A DNA stretch of 64,000 bases from contig OY992537.1 in the NCBI GenBank assembly GCA_963921195.1, positions 57,746,313 to 57,810,312 of the forward strand. Direction: 5' to 3'. This DNA comes from Pegoplata infirma (taxonomy: Eukaryota; Arthropoda; Insecta; Diptera; Anthomyiidae). Below are positions 24,071-35,681 of this stretch, piece after piece; position 1 is the first letter of the stretch, and every line of letters starts with the position of its first letter. Both the position numbers and the translations under genes were made by a program. The notes under the pieces were generated by a model that was not told where the DNA came from, did not search any database, and saw only the letters and a list, made by a program, of their open reading frames with translations.

Positions 24071-25499
24071 TATAGAACAAGTCTTAGAAATTTTGTAAAA
24101 ATTTTTGTATTCAATCGTTTGAATAAAAATGTCTTAGAATTTGTTTTATTATTTTATTTTCGTGTTTTTGTTAATAAAATTTAAATTTATTATTTTTTGA
24201 AAATTTTTTTAATAAATATAAATTTTATATTTTCATCAATGTTTTATTAACATAATTCATACACAATTCTCAAAACACAATTCCCAAATTTTGGCACAAT
24301 AAACATTTAAAAAAAAAAATAATTTTGTTAATTAAAAATACATTAATATTTAATTTTATTTAATTTCACTTTCTATTATTGTTTTACTATGTATTACAAT
24401 TTTTGTTTTTGCTTTGAAACTCACATTTTTCTTTTTAAATTATAAATTAATTTGCAAAATCACTCAAAATTTGTTAAGTAAACCTCTTTTTTTATTTAGT
24501 TTATAGAATAACCGTTACAAATTTTGTTAATTTGAAAATAAACCGCTAATTTAATGCTTTTCGTTCAGCGCTTAAGCGAAGTTTAAACAAACACGACTCA
24601 AATACAACTGAATTTATCAGTTGTTGTTTAAAATTGAAAACCCCTCGTAGCAAGTCACATGCTCAGTTGTTGTGGCAAGTAGGGAAGTTGAAAATGTTTG
24701 TTATTTTTGTTTTTGTCTTGTTTTTGGTATTTTTTGGTTAAAACAAAAACAAGAAAACTACAACAACATGTTTTTTTAGCCAAAGATGTTTAAAACAAGT
24801 TGACTGTGAAGAAAAGAAAAAAAGTAAATCGTTGTGGTTTAAAACTAAGCTAAGTCAAGATATGAATCGGAAATGAAACTGTTAAGCAAATAGTTGGCCA
24901 CCAGTATTATTTGGAAGGAAATCTGGGATTTACAAATACATATTTCTTGGTCGTTATTATCTTCGCCGTAAATTCTATTTCATCAAAATTTGTTTAAGAA
25001 AGATTTTTTTGACACAAAATTTTGAAAAAAATTTCAAATATTCCAAATTTTTTTTCCTGGGACAACAGTTAGAGCGGTGGGAGCAAATTTTTAAAGAAAT
25101 GTAATTTTTGCATGGGAGCTAATTTAGGGTGTTGAAAAACGGGGTAGGTATGTTCGGGAAAAATTTTTGAAGTGAAAAGTTAATAGATCCCCGTTACATC
25201 TAACCCTTCTAAAAGACACCATTGGAGCACCATCGGTAAATATAGATGTCCCCAAGACATCTATATATACCAAGTTGAGGAAAGTTTCATAAAAATTTTT
25301 AAAATGTCCTCAATCATTATCAGCAGTTGTTAGGGGGTGCGGACATTTTCACCACATTCCCCTTAAGTCGTCTTGTGACAATATCTTATATAGGTCATAT
25401 CGGTCATATGAAAATACAAAAAAAAAATCGTATTTCCTTTAGTTTTTACTTTCATCCATTTTCCTTTATATAATTTTTTGTTATTATCACATGATCAAT
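24071..25499. other. Intergenic
   Basis: AT-rich, no gene recognised. A hairpin TATAGATGTC-cccaa-GACATCTATA lies at about 25237-25265. Confidence 0.4.
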
Positions 25500-25672
25500 T
25501 ATTTTATTTATTTTTTCTATTTATTTACAACTCATTTTTAATAGTTTTGACCTAACCGAGAACTGGTAACAATGACCGTCGTCTCGCTGTAGCGAAAAAA
25601 ACCAAGGGTTCTGGTAGGAATCGAACCCAAGACCCCCACGATCAAAGGCTAGCACCAACTTACCTACGGGGC
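25500..25672 (-). mobile_element. tRNA-derived SINE, copy 1
   Basis: On the minus strand: a head with A-box TAGGTAAGTTGG and perfect B-box GGGTTCGATTCC, then a body with CGAGACGACGGTCATTG and CCAGTTCTCGGTTAGG and an AT-rich tail. Head and body match the plus-strand copy at 41574-41750, which defines the family. The parent tRNA was not identified. Confidence 0.75.
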
Positions 25673-25789
25673 CCATATATTCCTTTATAAAGTATCTTAA
25701 TCATATTAAGAAATAACGCCGTTTTTAGTCCTAACTGGATTTATACCTGGAACTTCCAGTTTATTAGTCTAAAACTTAACTACATGATC

Positions 25790-26884
25790 CAAACTTTTTT
25801 TTTCAAAATTGTATGTCGGCGAGAGGTTGTTGATGTAACACTTGTAACAGATACATTGTCTGATAGAATTGATGACTGGCGAGTTTTGGAAGAACATTCA
25901 TTCTCAGATCATTGCTTTATTGAGTTTTTACTCAGAGAGGGTGGCCCGGTTGAGACAGTCTCTAGAAATCTGAAGAAAACAAACTGGGTTAAATATAGGG
26001 AGACTTTTTCTGGGATGAAGTGCCCTTGTCAGAACCGCATAGTTTGGCGGAAATTGAATTTCTGGTGTTTGTAATAGGTTCCTGGATGCGTCTTGTATTT
26101 CTGCAAAGCCTATAGCCTTAAATAAGCCACCTTGGTGGTGAAATGAGTTGCAAACAAGCAGAAAGCTTTTAAATTAGGCTAAATCTTCATGGGCGGACGA
26201 GAACTGGTCTGCATATAGGCTGCAACTTAAGAATTATAAGAATTTCATCAGATTTGCAAATGTGATTGCTGGATAAACTTCTGTGGAAACATTGAAGACG
26301 TTTCTGACACTTCCACGCTACGTAAAGCTCTGAATTCTTCTCCATGCACCCAGGGATACTTGAAAAATTCTACTGCGGTGTGGTCTATCTCCAGTGAAGA
26401 GTCGCTAGATCTCCTTCTAAACACGCATTTTGTGGGCAATTCTATGACGCCGTTTTAAGCTTTGGAACGTTTTGACGCCCAAGCATCCGAAATTTCTTGG
26501 GAAATAATAAATTTGCCAACATTAGTTTGGGCGATTAAAATCTTCAGGCCCTACAAATTCCCTGCAGCAAGTAGCCCCTAGGCTGTATAATGTATACACA
26601 GCATGCAATAATCGTATATTCCTTTAAAATAGAGGGATACCTGAGACGTCTTTATCCCGAAGGCTGGGAAAAATTCGCAAACAGCTCCGAAGGGGTTTAG
26701 ACCAATTAGTATGTCTTCTTTTTTATTTAAGACAATGGTACGAATGATATACTCATATTTGCGTAGAGTGATTGATCCAAGGTTGCTTTCGACAAGGCAA
26801 CATGCAAGGGTAGATCAACAGTAGCAGCTCTTTATGACCTCGTTGGTACCATCGAGAGATCGCTTTCAGTAAAGGAGTACACTA
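25790..26884 (+). mobile_element. Non-LTR retrotransposon fragment (endonuclease to RT start)
   Basis: 25800-25950 encodes the end of an apurinic-type endonuclease: DVTLVTDTLSD...W.VLEEHSFSDHCFIEF, with the conserved SDH. From about 26640 comes an RT N-terminal block, PKAGKN...FRPISMSSFLFKTMVRM. There are stops and frameshifts throughout, and the copy stops near 26884. The part from 26346 on is duplicated at 29819 onward, so these are two partial copies of one family. Confidence 0.8.
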
Positions 26885-29818
26885 CACTCAAAAAAATACG
26901 TTAGTAGATTTACTAATTTTTTTTTTGCTAATGCTAGTTAGCTAACTTTTAGCAAATTTGTAGTTGAGATTAGCATGTTAGCAAAAAATTCTTGTAAACT
27001 TCATTTAGCACATTAGCAATTTTAAACAAACGTTGAACTAATTTCTTTTGCTAAGATTTGAAATTGAGTTGACAACATTTTTACAAGATTTTTTGCTAAC
27101 ATTAGCAAAAATAAATGGTAAATTTTTTTTTTATTTTCAGAAAACTTTAAATGGCTCTAGGTTAGGTTAGGTTATGGTGGATGGCATTGGCAAAAAAAAA
27201 CCAATGCCCATAGAGGCCGACTTGTGGCCCATTATGATTCCAGTTTCCCTTCTTCTTCGATAAAAAGCAATAGTTGCATCTATGCATTCCACTTCGATAA
27301 TTTGATAAACGCCAGTAAGGTCCATAGATTTATTCCTCGGATTTCATGTAAATTCTGAAAGAAGAAAGAGCCAAATAATTTAAATCTTCTAAAAGACAGT
27401 GCAGGGCATTCACATAAAAAGTGATAACTGTCCTCAACAGCTTCCCTACACCATCGGCATGTATCATCCAATTCTTACTATGTGTTTACCCAGGGTGTTG
27501 TGGCCTGTAATCAAATTAATTACCATTCTCAGTTGTCTTCTATCCATATCAAGAAGAACTTGGTATGTTTCAACGAATTTTCATCCCATAATGATTTTGT
27601 CTGAATACAGCAGTCCGACTCAGCCCATCGGGTTAACCAAGTTTCTCTCGCTTCTAGTCCGATCCGTTGCGAAATTAGAGATAGAGGTGGATAGACGTCA
27701 TTCACAGCCAATTCCTGTGGAAGATTGGCTCCCCGCTTAGCAAGTTCATCTGCCTTTTCGTTGCCCAGTATATCTTTATGTCCAGGTACCCAGCACAGTC
27801 TAATGTTGTGCTGCTCGCTGAGAACCTTAAGCTCTCTGTGGCAGCGGCTGACTACATTGGACCTCATACTGTCATTTTTTAGAGCCATTAAAGCTGCCTG
27901 ACTATCAATGAAAAACTAATATCACATCTGTATATTGGTGGCATTGAAAGCCGCTCAGCTGCTTTGAAAATAGCGTAAATTTCAGCTTGAAAAATACTGC
28001 AGTCATTATCAAGTCGATATGATTCTTCCATGTTAAGTTCCCCGCAGTGGAAGCCACTACCAGTACCACTTGTCATTTTACAACCATCTGTGTAGACATT
28101 AATCTGATAGAATTCTACCTGATCATTGAGCCAATCATCTAACGATGGGATTTCAATGTTCAATCTACCATTTACAACATTAAGTGGAGTACAATAATCA
28201 GTAATAGTGTTCCGTTCAGCGTGACTTATAAGGTCCATATGTCGAACTTGTCTGCTTCTCAGTGATCCTGTTTGACATAGTCTATTCAGGGTAATCGCCG
28301 CAGTTTCTTTTAGATGAATATCTAAGGGTGTAATGTTTACAAGTATTTCAATGCATCAGTAGAGGTCGTACTCATCGCGCCTGTGAGACTAAGTAGAGCT
28401 ATCCTGTTAACTCTCTTAATCTTATCCGCATGTACTCTGTAATCAACAACTGGCCACCACACATGGCAGCCGTACCTTATCACTGGTCGAATTATAGCCG
28501 AATATAACCACAGAAAGAGCTTAGGTTGTAGTCCCCATTTCTTGCCCACCAATTTCCGACACATGTATAATGCAGCAAAAGTTTTCTTTACACGCTCCTT
28601 CAAATTTGCTACCCAGTTGAGTTTGTTATCCAAGATAACCCCTAAAAATTTTGCAGAGTTTGACAATGCCAACATAGTGCCATTCAGTTTAGGAGGATTA
28701 AAAGCTGGAATAATCCTTCTCCTTGTGAAAAGCACAAGCTCAGTTTTTGTCGGGTTCACGTTAAGACCACATTCTCTAGCCCATAATGAGAGCGTTTTTA
28801 AAGCGTTTCCAAGTATATCAGAGACAGTATTAATGAATTTACCAGAAGATAACATTACTACATCATCAGCGTAAGCCACTACAGTTATTCCAGTTTTCTA
28901 TAATTTTTTTAAAATCTCATTTACGACTAGGAGCCATAATATTGGAGAGATAACACCGCCTTGTGGTGTACCTCTCGTTGCCATTGCCTGAAGTTTTGCA
29001 TTACCCAGTTCAGACGTTATATATCTATTTGTCAACATCCTCATTAGCCAGTTGGTGATCGACGTTGGGATCATCGCCTGAGTCAAGGCGCCTGAGTCAA
29101 TATCCAAAAATGCCCCAAGAGTGTAATCCTTGAAGGAAAGAGCTTTTTCAATGTGGTGAACAGCGGTATGAAGTGCTGAGTCCACTGATTTACCTCTAAA
29201 TGGCTCTATCTCGGAAACTAAGCCAGATAGAGCAAAGTGGAGGGCATTTTTGGTTCTTAGAATCTCCATACTTTCGCGGGTCCTCTTCACATGTGTGGAC
29301 CCTAATGGGCCCTAACTTTGGATCCAAAAAAGTTAGCATTCCCGAAAATTTTAAAATGCTCATATCTCGGTAAATATTGCCGACACAACAAAAAGTCCAA
29401 AAGCATTTTTGTAGCCCTCAATATGTAGAACAAGACCGCAAAATAGTCAAAAGCTCTCCGAGTAATATTTTTTAAGTTATCGAGTTTTTTAATTTTCAAG
29501 ACCCCAGTGGTCCCCTATAATCTCGTATCTCTAAAACTAAGCCAGGTAGAGCGAAACGGACACAAATTTTGGATCAAAAACTATGACGATTTTTATGAAA
29601 CCCAACTAGGTCTAGGCCCATCGGGGTCTGGACCTATCGGGTCCGAACCCAATGGGGTCCTCAAATGTGTCAAAAAAAAAAAAAAATTGTTAACTAATTA
29701 TTGGCAAAACATTTTTGCTAACTTTAGCAAAAAAATTGTGGGTTCAAAATCAGCAAATTTTCTTGTAGGTTTACAAGCTTTTTTTGCTAACATTACAGTT
29801 TTTTTTTTTTTTTGAGTG
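26885..29818. mobile_element. CAC-ended element carrying a nested retrotransposon
   Basis: Left end CACTCAAAAAAATACG and right end TTTTTTTTGAGTG, with inner words TTAGCTAAC and TGCTAA repeated in both arms. 29291-29690 is a module shared in inverted order with the element at 54505-56449 (phrases GGTCTAG, GGGTCCTC and CGAAACGGACACAAA). The flanks differ (TA and CA) and belong to two overlapping copies of a retrotransposon, so the locus was rearranged after insertion. Confidence 0.65.
27160..29290 (-). mobile_element. Non-LTR retrotransposon, 5'-truncated (RT, RNase H, 3' end)
   Basis: Minus strand, in order: RT with GTPQGGVISP (about 28960) and YADDVV (about 28870), the KTELVLFTRRR thumb block, RNase H beginning VYTDG (28100) with SIFQAE (27990) and WVPGHKDILGNEKADELAK (27780), then a C-terminal C-x2-C...H-x4-C knuckle (27460). 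Frameshifts break it into several frames. The 3' end at 27160 is a (CCTAA)n-type tail, read as GGTTAGGTTAGGTTA on the plus strand. Confidence 0.88.
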
Positions 29819-29893
29819 CAGGGATACTTGAAAAATTCTACTGCGGTGTGGTCTATCTCCAGTGGAGAGTCGCTGGATCTCCTTCTTAACACG

Positions 29894-30140
29894 CACTCAG
29901 AAAAAAAAATTTTCAATCGAACTTTTTAGTTGCACCAACTCAATATTCAGTTATTGCGACTATATTTGGCTCGGACAATCGAATTTTGTGGTTGACACAA
30001 TTACAAGCCACTTATATCAACCGAATTCAGTTGTGACTACCGATATTCAATTGTGACAACCTATATACAAACATATCAACCGAATTTTAGTTGTATCAAG
30101 TGAATTTTAGTTGGATATTAGCAAATTTATTTTCTTTGTG
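29894..30140. mobile_element. Short CAC-ended MITE
   Basis: Ends CACTCAGAAAAAAA and TTTTCTTTGTG, flanked by CG on both sides. The uninterrupted sequence (acacgcattttgtggg) is seen in the sister retrotransposon copy at 26420, giving an exact empty site. The interior repeats AGTTGTATCAA/TCAACCGAA words. Confidence 0.8.
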
Positions 30141-30733
30141 CGCATTTTGTGGGCAATTCCATGATGCCGTTTTAAGCTTTGGAACGTTCTGACGCCCAAG
30201 CATCCGAAATTTCGTTTATTATTTCCCAACATTAACATTTTATTATTTCCCAACAATAACATTAAAATCTTCAGGCCCTACAAATTCCCTGCAGAAAGTA
30301 GCCTTGCCTGTATAATGTATACACAGCATGCACTAATCGTATATTCCTTTAAAATAGAGAGATCCAGAGACGTCTTTATCCCGAAGGCTGGGAAAAATTC
30401 GTAAACAGCACCGAAGAATTTCGGACCAACTAGTCTGTCTTCTTTTTTGTTTAAGAGAATGGAACGAATGATTTACTCATATTTGCGTAGAGTGATTGAC
30501 CCGAGGTTTGCTTTCGACAAGGCAACATGCATACAGCAAGGGTAGATCAACATAAACAGCTCTTTATCTTCCTCGTTGGTAACATCGAGAGATCACTTTC
30601 GGTAAAGGAGTGCACTATGGTGGACTTTCTTGATATAGAGGGGAGCTTTTAATAATGTCATTTCAAACTCGATAACTGTGGCATTGTCTGGTCTGGGAAT
30701 GAAGCGTGGTATTGTTTTAGTGAATGAAAACCT

Positions 30734-31708
30734 GGTGACATGACATAATCCCCACGGAAATAATCCCCAATTCTGTTATGGGGATTATGACCAAATTCAT
30801 TTCGGTCATAATCCCCATAATGGTAGTGGGGACTATGACCGAAAATTATTTGGGCATAATCCCAATAAAAAACGGACATAATTCCCAGATTTATGGGGAT
30901 AATGACCACGTAACAAATGGCCATAATCCCCATTATAGGGATTATGTCTTCTATACTAGTTGGTCATAATCCCCAAAATTAAAAGATTTTTTTTTTACTT
31001 AAAAGTTTTTTTTCGTAGCCGGCCTTCGGCCGGTCTTAGGGATTACAAACTCCATGCATTAAACCCACCCTCTCTGCAGAAAACGGGGATTATGACCAAA
31101 ATTGCTTTGGACTTACTCCCCATTAGTTGGAGTACTTACAGGACACTGTATGATTGGACAAATGGCCGTGCGTATGGGAATTTCTGATAGGGACTATTGT
31201 AGGAGCTGTGGGGAGGTGGAGGAAGAGGAGTCAGTGAAGCACTTGCTATGCGAATGTCCGGGTCTGATGAGGAGCCGCCTTAAGCATTTAGGGCAAAGAT
31301 TTTTCGATGACCTAGACTGCCTAAGCGGTGTCTCATTGACGTCTCTAGCGGAATAACTCAGGGAAACGGGGTGGTTTAAAAGGTAGAACTTTGTATCAGG
31401 GAGAGAGAAGGGAAATATGATTAGGGGAATCACAATGGGCCTTATGGCCTCCGAGTGAACTCGCCAAATGGCGAGCGCCCATCCAACCTAACCTAACCTA
31501 CTCCCCATTATGTGAATGGGGGTTATGACCGAAAAAAGTTCGGTCGTAATCCCAACAAGGAACGGACATAATCCCCATTGGGATTGTAACCGTTTTGGAA
31601 ACGGTCATAGTCCCCACAACTATTATGGGGATTATGACCGAAATGAATTCGGTCATAATCCCCATTTCCGTTATGGGGTAATGCCCGTGGGGATTATGTC
31701 CTGTCACC
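30734..31708. mobile_element. TIR element with 9-bp duplication, GGGGATTATGACC words
   Basis: Inserted in the retrotransposon RT region with a perfect 9-bp target duplication TGAAAACCT (30725-30733, 31709-31717). Ends GGTGACATGACATAATCCCC and the near-inverse. Inverted arms exceed 100 bp and are built from more than ten copies of GGGGATTATGACC in both orientations, with a CCGGCCTTCGGCCGG hairpin at 31019-31034. Noncoding except for the nested retro fragment. A 9-bp duplication suggests Mutator-like, 8 bp would suggest hAT. Unresolved. Confidence 0.85.
31126..31498 (+). mobile_element. Non-LTR 3'-end fragment, nested
   Basis: 5'-truncated insertion with a 12-bp target duplication TACTCCCCATTA (31114-31125, 31499-31510) inside the 9-bp-TSD element. 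It encodes the ORF2 C-terminus GHCMIGQMAVRMG...CRSCGEVEEEE...HLLCECPGL and ends CAACCTAACCTAACC. This is the innermost layer of the nest. Confidence 0.9.
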
Positions 31709-32222
31709 TGAAAACCTACTTGCCAATAAACGTATAACGTCTGAACTGGGAGCGTCTGTCATATCTCAAATTGTCAATAGAGACACACCACAGGGAGGTG
31801 TTCTTTCACCACTTCTTTGGAACATGACAATGAATTTAATGCTGCTATCTTTCTAGAAACCAAGTAAAACAGAGCTTTTCTTGTTTACAAGGAGACGAAA
31901 GATTCCTGCTTTTGATCCTATTTCTCTGGACGACACTGAAATCGCCTTCTCAGATGCAGGCAAGTATCTTAAAGTACTTCTAGATAGGAAGTTGAATTTC
32001 AGGCGTAATATTGAGGAATTGGTGAGAAAAGCAGCGATTGCTTTATATTCCTGTAAAAGGGCCATTGGAAAACGATGGAGTTTTCTCCTCAAAGTCGTTC
32101 ATTGGATTTATACAGCAGTGGTGCGTCCAATTCTGCTGTATGGAATCATTGTCCTGTGGCCTGCAGAGAAGGAACAGAGAATACACCTACGACTGCATTA
32201 GAAATCCTTCTTCACCTGATAC

Positions 32223-32510
32223 TAGAGATGGGAGCTGGTCAAGTGATTTGCGTGATTCACGTGAATCACGCGTGAGTGTGAGTGATTTTCATTTCAATCA
32301 CGTTATTGTGAGTGAGTTTGAGTTGGAAAAAAACCTGAGTGAGTGATTAGTGAGTGAGTCATTTATTTTTTGCGTGAGTTTGCGTGATTAAATTTTTTGA
32401 TTTGCCCAATTTTTTTTTCATTTTTATAAAAATTTTTTTTTGGATTTTTTATGTTAAGAAAATTTTATTGCGTGAGTAGATTTTGAGTGACTCACGCGGG
32501 AGCGTGATTG
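32223..32510. mobile_element. hAT-like remnant, GTGAGTGAGT-rich
   Basis: Opens TAGAGATGGGAGC then GATTCACGTGAATCACGCG and GTGAGTG words, related to 14480-15030. It interrupts the retrotransposon between thumb and RNase H. No right terminus matching the left is visible. Confidence 0.5.
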
Positions 32511-33319
32511 AGCCTGGCTCGAAGATTGCCAGATAATTCCAGTGTTTACCAGGCAGAGAGGCTGGCAATAAAAGTCTGACAGGTTGAGTTGCAATGCCTC
32601 GTCTACAACCGCAGTCAACATATATTCTGACAGTCAAGCTGCGGTCAAGTCTCTGTAGTCCATGTTTCATAAATCAAAATCAGCGCACCGCACGTCTTTA
32701 AATGAAAAGGCCAAGCAGTTTGACATACGACCCAAATGGGTACCAGGACACAGAGACATTCCAGGCAATTGCAAAGCCGATGAGCTTGCAAGACTGGGAA
32801 CTACCTTACATTTTCCAACAGAATTGAAATGTGTTTGTATGCCTCTAGAGACTTGCAAGCAAAACCTAGGGCTTTGTTCAGCGACGGAGACTAATCAAAG
32901 ATCGGCAAATGGATGGACGTGTGAGACAACACGACAGATTTGGTGTTTGCTTTAATTGCCGGAAACTGTCGTATAGGAAAGAACGCAGAGCGCTTAAATG
33001 TGCCGTCAAATGACTTTTGCCGAAGTTGCATGGATGAAGGGGAGTGGAAAACTATCGAACACTTCATCAGAGACTTGCTTTACTGGGATCTAGGGAGCTA
33101 CACAATCTTTCTGATTTGTCAGATGTCAAAATTCAATATCTTAGGAGTTTCATAAGAAGCTCAAATTGGTTTAACGGCAGGGACCAGTAGGGAAACCTAT
33201 TGCAGTCCCGTGGTATCACAATAACCTCAGAGTCTATGTGTGCTGACGTAAAATGCCAGCAGCCACTTACAACCTAATCTAACCATTTAAAATTAAATGG
33301 CTATCGGTTCATTTTTACT

Positions 33320-33600
33320 GGCCCCACGTTGGGCGCCATTTGTGTCGTTCATATTCATACAAAAATCTGTTTATATTATTTGCAATTTATGAAACAATAT
33401 ATCACATTAACTTGGTGTGATCTGAAAATAGTTAGAACTTTTGATACATTCCCTGGCTTTATCTCTGGATATGGAAGTCTAAAAACTATGAAACAGGTCA
33501 GTAAAAAATTGAAATTTGTTGGAACATCTCTGTCCAAAGATAGACCTAACAAGGTGATACATGCATTTACGGCAGCTGAGTTATTACCAAAAAAATAAGC
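33320..33600 (-). mobile_element. LTR-retrotransposon remnant with tRNA-Lys primer site
   Basis: Minus strand reads TGGCGCCCAACGTGGGGC at 33321-33338. This is the exact complement of the last 18 nt, CCA included, of the eukaryotic tRNA-Lys(CTT) sequence, hence a primer-binding site. The LTR would lie at higher coordinates (33340 to about 33600). Its far end and any gag/pol are not seen. The overlapping plus-strand ORF has no domain. Confidence 0.5.
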
Positions 33601-33877
33601 ATTTCTCCAACTGTGGCAGATAATAATTTTTTAAACACTTGCTTTATGCGTGTTAAGACAAACAAAACAAACTTAAGAAAACTTGTTTTAGAATTTTTCT
33701 TTATCTCAAAAAATTATCAACAAACAATCAGCAAATTTTTGTGTCAAAACTGAGGCAACTCAATTAGACATTCGCAAAAATCGCTTATTTAAACAATATT
33801 TATGCTAAAAATTAGCTTGAAGAAATTTGTGAGCACTAAAATATTAAAAATAAAACAAAAACTACTTAAATTTTTAT

Positions 33878-35179
33878 TTAAAATAAATTTTTTTTCACTA
33901 AAATATAACTTTCCACAAAATCTTCCAACATATCGGTTAATCGTTCTCTATAAATCTTATCGCTTCCGAATGCCTTCAAACAAATTTCAATACGTTTACG
34001 ATCAAAGAAATCACTAAAACCATCCGTAGAAGATGTCAAATTTTTTGTTAAATCTGCAGGTAGCACCGTCAAATGCGAAAATAAACACGATTCAATTAAA
34101 CCACAAATGCGAAATTCTTCAAAGGATGCATAAAACTGATCCTTGGGTATAAAATCTTCAATGCAAAGATTTTCACGTTTTAAAAATTCTGTCATAAAAC
34201 GATAATAGTCTGCTAATAATTCCAATAGATATTTCTTTCTAAATTCCCGTGAAGTGGGTATTGTTAGAAGAGTTATTAAATCCAACATTGGAGGAGCATA
34301 TCTGGCTAATTGAAAATCGACAAAACGTGATTGTATGGGAATATCACCATATTTACTATATTGAAACATTATATTATTAGCCCATAAATCACCATGAGAG
34401 AAAACATTTTGATATTTTTCCGATGTCTGAACCAAATTAAATATGACAAACATCTTTGTTTCCAGATGCTGGAGTATAAAATCTAAATTCTTTTGATATT
34501 TTGGCATAAGTTTTATAAATTCCTTAAACACTTTAACAGCATTAGCAACATTTTGATAACGCATGTGTGCTGGAGAACATTTAAAAGGATATGCATTCTC
34601 TACTACCGCTTGGGGATATAATTGATTTAGTTTTTGTTTCTCCTTTATCTCATGCACTAAGGAAGAGGCATGTAAGGCCGCCAAAGTTTTTATAGCACAT
34701 TTTAAATGTTCTGAATTTAAAATACCATCTCTGCCAGTTCCCATTTTATAGTCTTGTTGGTGTAAATCTTCAAATACTAATAAATTATTATCAGCATAAT
34801 AACATTTTGGTGCTATATCCCTGAAAATTTCTTGTAGTTTCGGTAAAACATCACGATATACGGATATTTCTTTTTTAAATACACCAAATTGTTCCAGGTA
34901 TTCCATACGCGATTCAATTTCCACAGGAGCAGATTTTGTAAAGAAACGTAACTTTTGTAAGTTTTCCTTTTCATTTTCAATTAAGCTATTTCTCAATACT
35001 TCCACTGTCAAATAGCGATGATGGCCTAAAAATCCTGAAGGCTCATTCGATATTGGTTTTAAATGGTAGTTGTTTATTTGCAAATTTGTTTTGTCTGTTT
35101 CAGTAATATAATTATCCTTAAAATAGCGTAGACACAAACCCTGCACATCAATTGTTGAAAGTTCTATAGCGGTAGCCAT
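33878..35179 (-). CDS. Ecdysteroid-kinase-like (EcKL/CHK) protein, paralogue 1
   Basis: Single-exon 433-residue protein, usual size for the EcKL family (PF02958, choline-kinase-like small-molecule kinases expanded in insects; some phosphorylate ecdysteroids, others are linked to detoxification). Visible landmarks: ATP-binding lysine in F-x-KSAP (K82), catalytic HGDLWANN (H262-N269, with D264 and N269), and the metal-binding VDFQLARY (D288). No signal peptide or membrane segment, so cytosolic. The start MATAIELS is in a good context (aaaatATGG). The protein looks intact and is about 70% identical by eye to the paralogue at 48443, which points away from it. The substrate cannot be told from sequence. 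Confidence 0.95.
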   Translation of the reverse strand: MATAIELSTIDVQGLCLRYFKDNYITETDKTNLQINNYHLKPISNEPSGFLGHHRYLTVEVLRNSLIENEKENLQKLRFFTKSAPVEIESRMEYLEQFGVFKKEISVYRDVLPKLQEIFRDIAPKCYYADNNLLVFEDLHQQDYKMGTGRDGILNSEHLKCAIKTLAALHASSLVHEIKEKQKLNQLYPQAVVENAYPFKCSPAHMRYQNVANAVKVFKEFIKLMPKYQKNLDFILQHLETKMFVIFNLVQTSEKYQNVFSHGDLWANNIMFQYSKYGDIPIQSRFVDFQLARYAPPMLDLITLLTIPTSREFRKKYLLELLADYYRFMTEFLKRENLCIEDFIPKDQFYASFEEFRICGLIESCLFSHLTVLPADLTKNLTSSTDGFSDFFDRKRIEICLKAFGSDKIYRERLTDMLEDFVESYILVKKNLF

Positions 35180-35681
35180 ATTTTAGTTTTGAATTCTATT
35201 TTCTTTTTAACAAAATTTGTGTGCCTTTCTAGTTTAACAAACTATAACTTAATGGGCTTTACTACTTTCATAGTTTTATCTTTTGTTTTTTTTTTCAGGA
35301 ATTTTAAATTTTTAATGCAACTTGTTTTACTTTTATAACTTTAATCTCATATCATAAATCTATTTTCTAGATTTGTCTTTTAGTCAACTACCTAAAATAT
35401 AATAGTACTAAGCATGCCCGCCCGGTAATCGTTACCGGTTAAATTTTGCTTGACAACTTTCGATCCCTTATCTATATAAATAAAAATCATTTAGATGTAC
35501 ATATATACTTTTTTTTAAGCCCACTTTTTTTAACTTATTTAAAATCGGAAAACGGCCAAATCGGTGCGCCTATTTTGTTTTAAATGATTTTTTAACATGA
35601 TAATGTTTTTAGGCTGGTGTCTTATTTTAAAAAAGTTGCAGGACGCACCTCTGTTTGACTATATAAGCTAACAATTAACGA
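35180..35681. other. Upstream region of EcKL paralogue 1
   Basis: AT-rich. A short palindromic CCGGTAATCGTTACCGG lies at 35420-35436. No promoter element can be assigned with confidence. Confidence 0.4.

Larger units (their letters stand above)
29819..33290 (+). mobile_element. Non-LTR retrotransposon with nested insertions
   Basis: Plus-strand ORF2 remnant. RT start at about 30370 (PKAGKN-like), TPQGGVLSPLLWN at 31787, then an apparent deletion of the YADD segment near 31850, KTELFLFTRRRKIPAF at 31870, RNase H pieces at 32540-32830 (WVPGHRDIPGNCKADELARLG), a CRSC...H knuckle near 33020, and a 3' end CAACCTAATCTAACC near 33285. It is interrupted by three DNA elements at 29894, 30734 and 32223. 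Inactive. Confidence 0.85.

Noticed and set aside
30658..31737. Frames rich in HNPH and GIMT repeats
   Set aside because: They translate the GGGGATTATGACC word array of a transposon in several frames and on both strands.
33329..33598. 89-residue frame upstream of the EcKL 3' end
   Set aside because: No recognisable domain, and it overlaps the probable LTR remnant.
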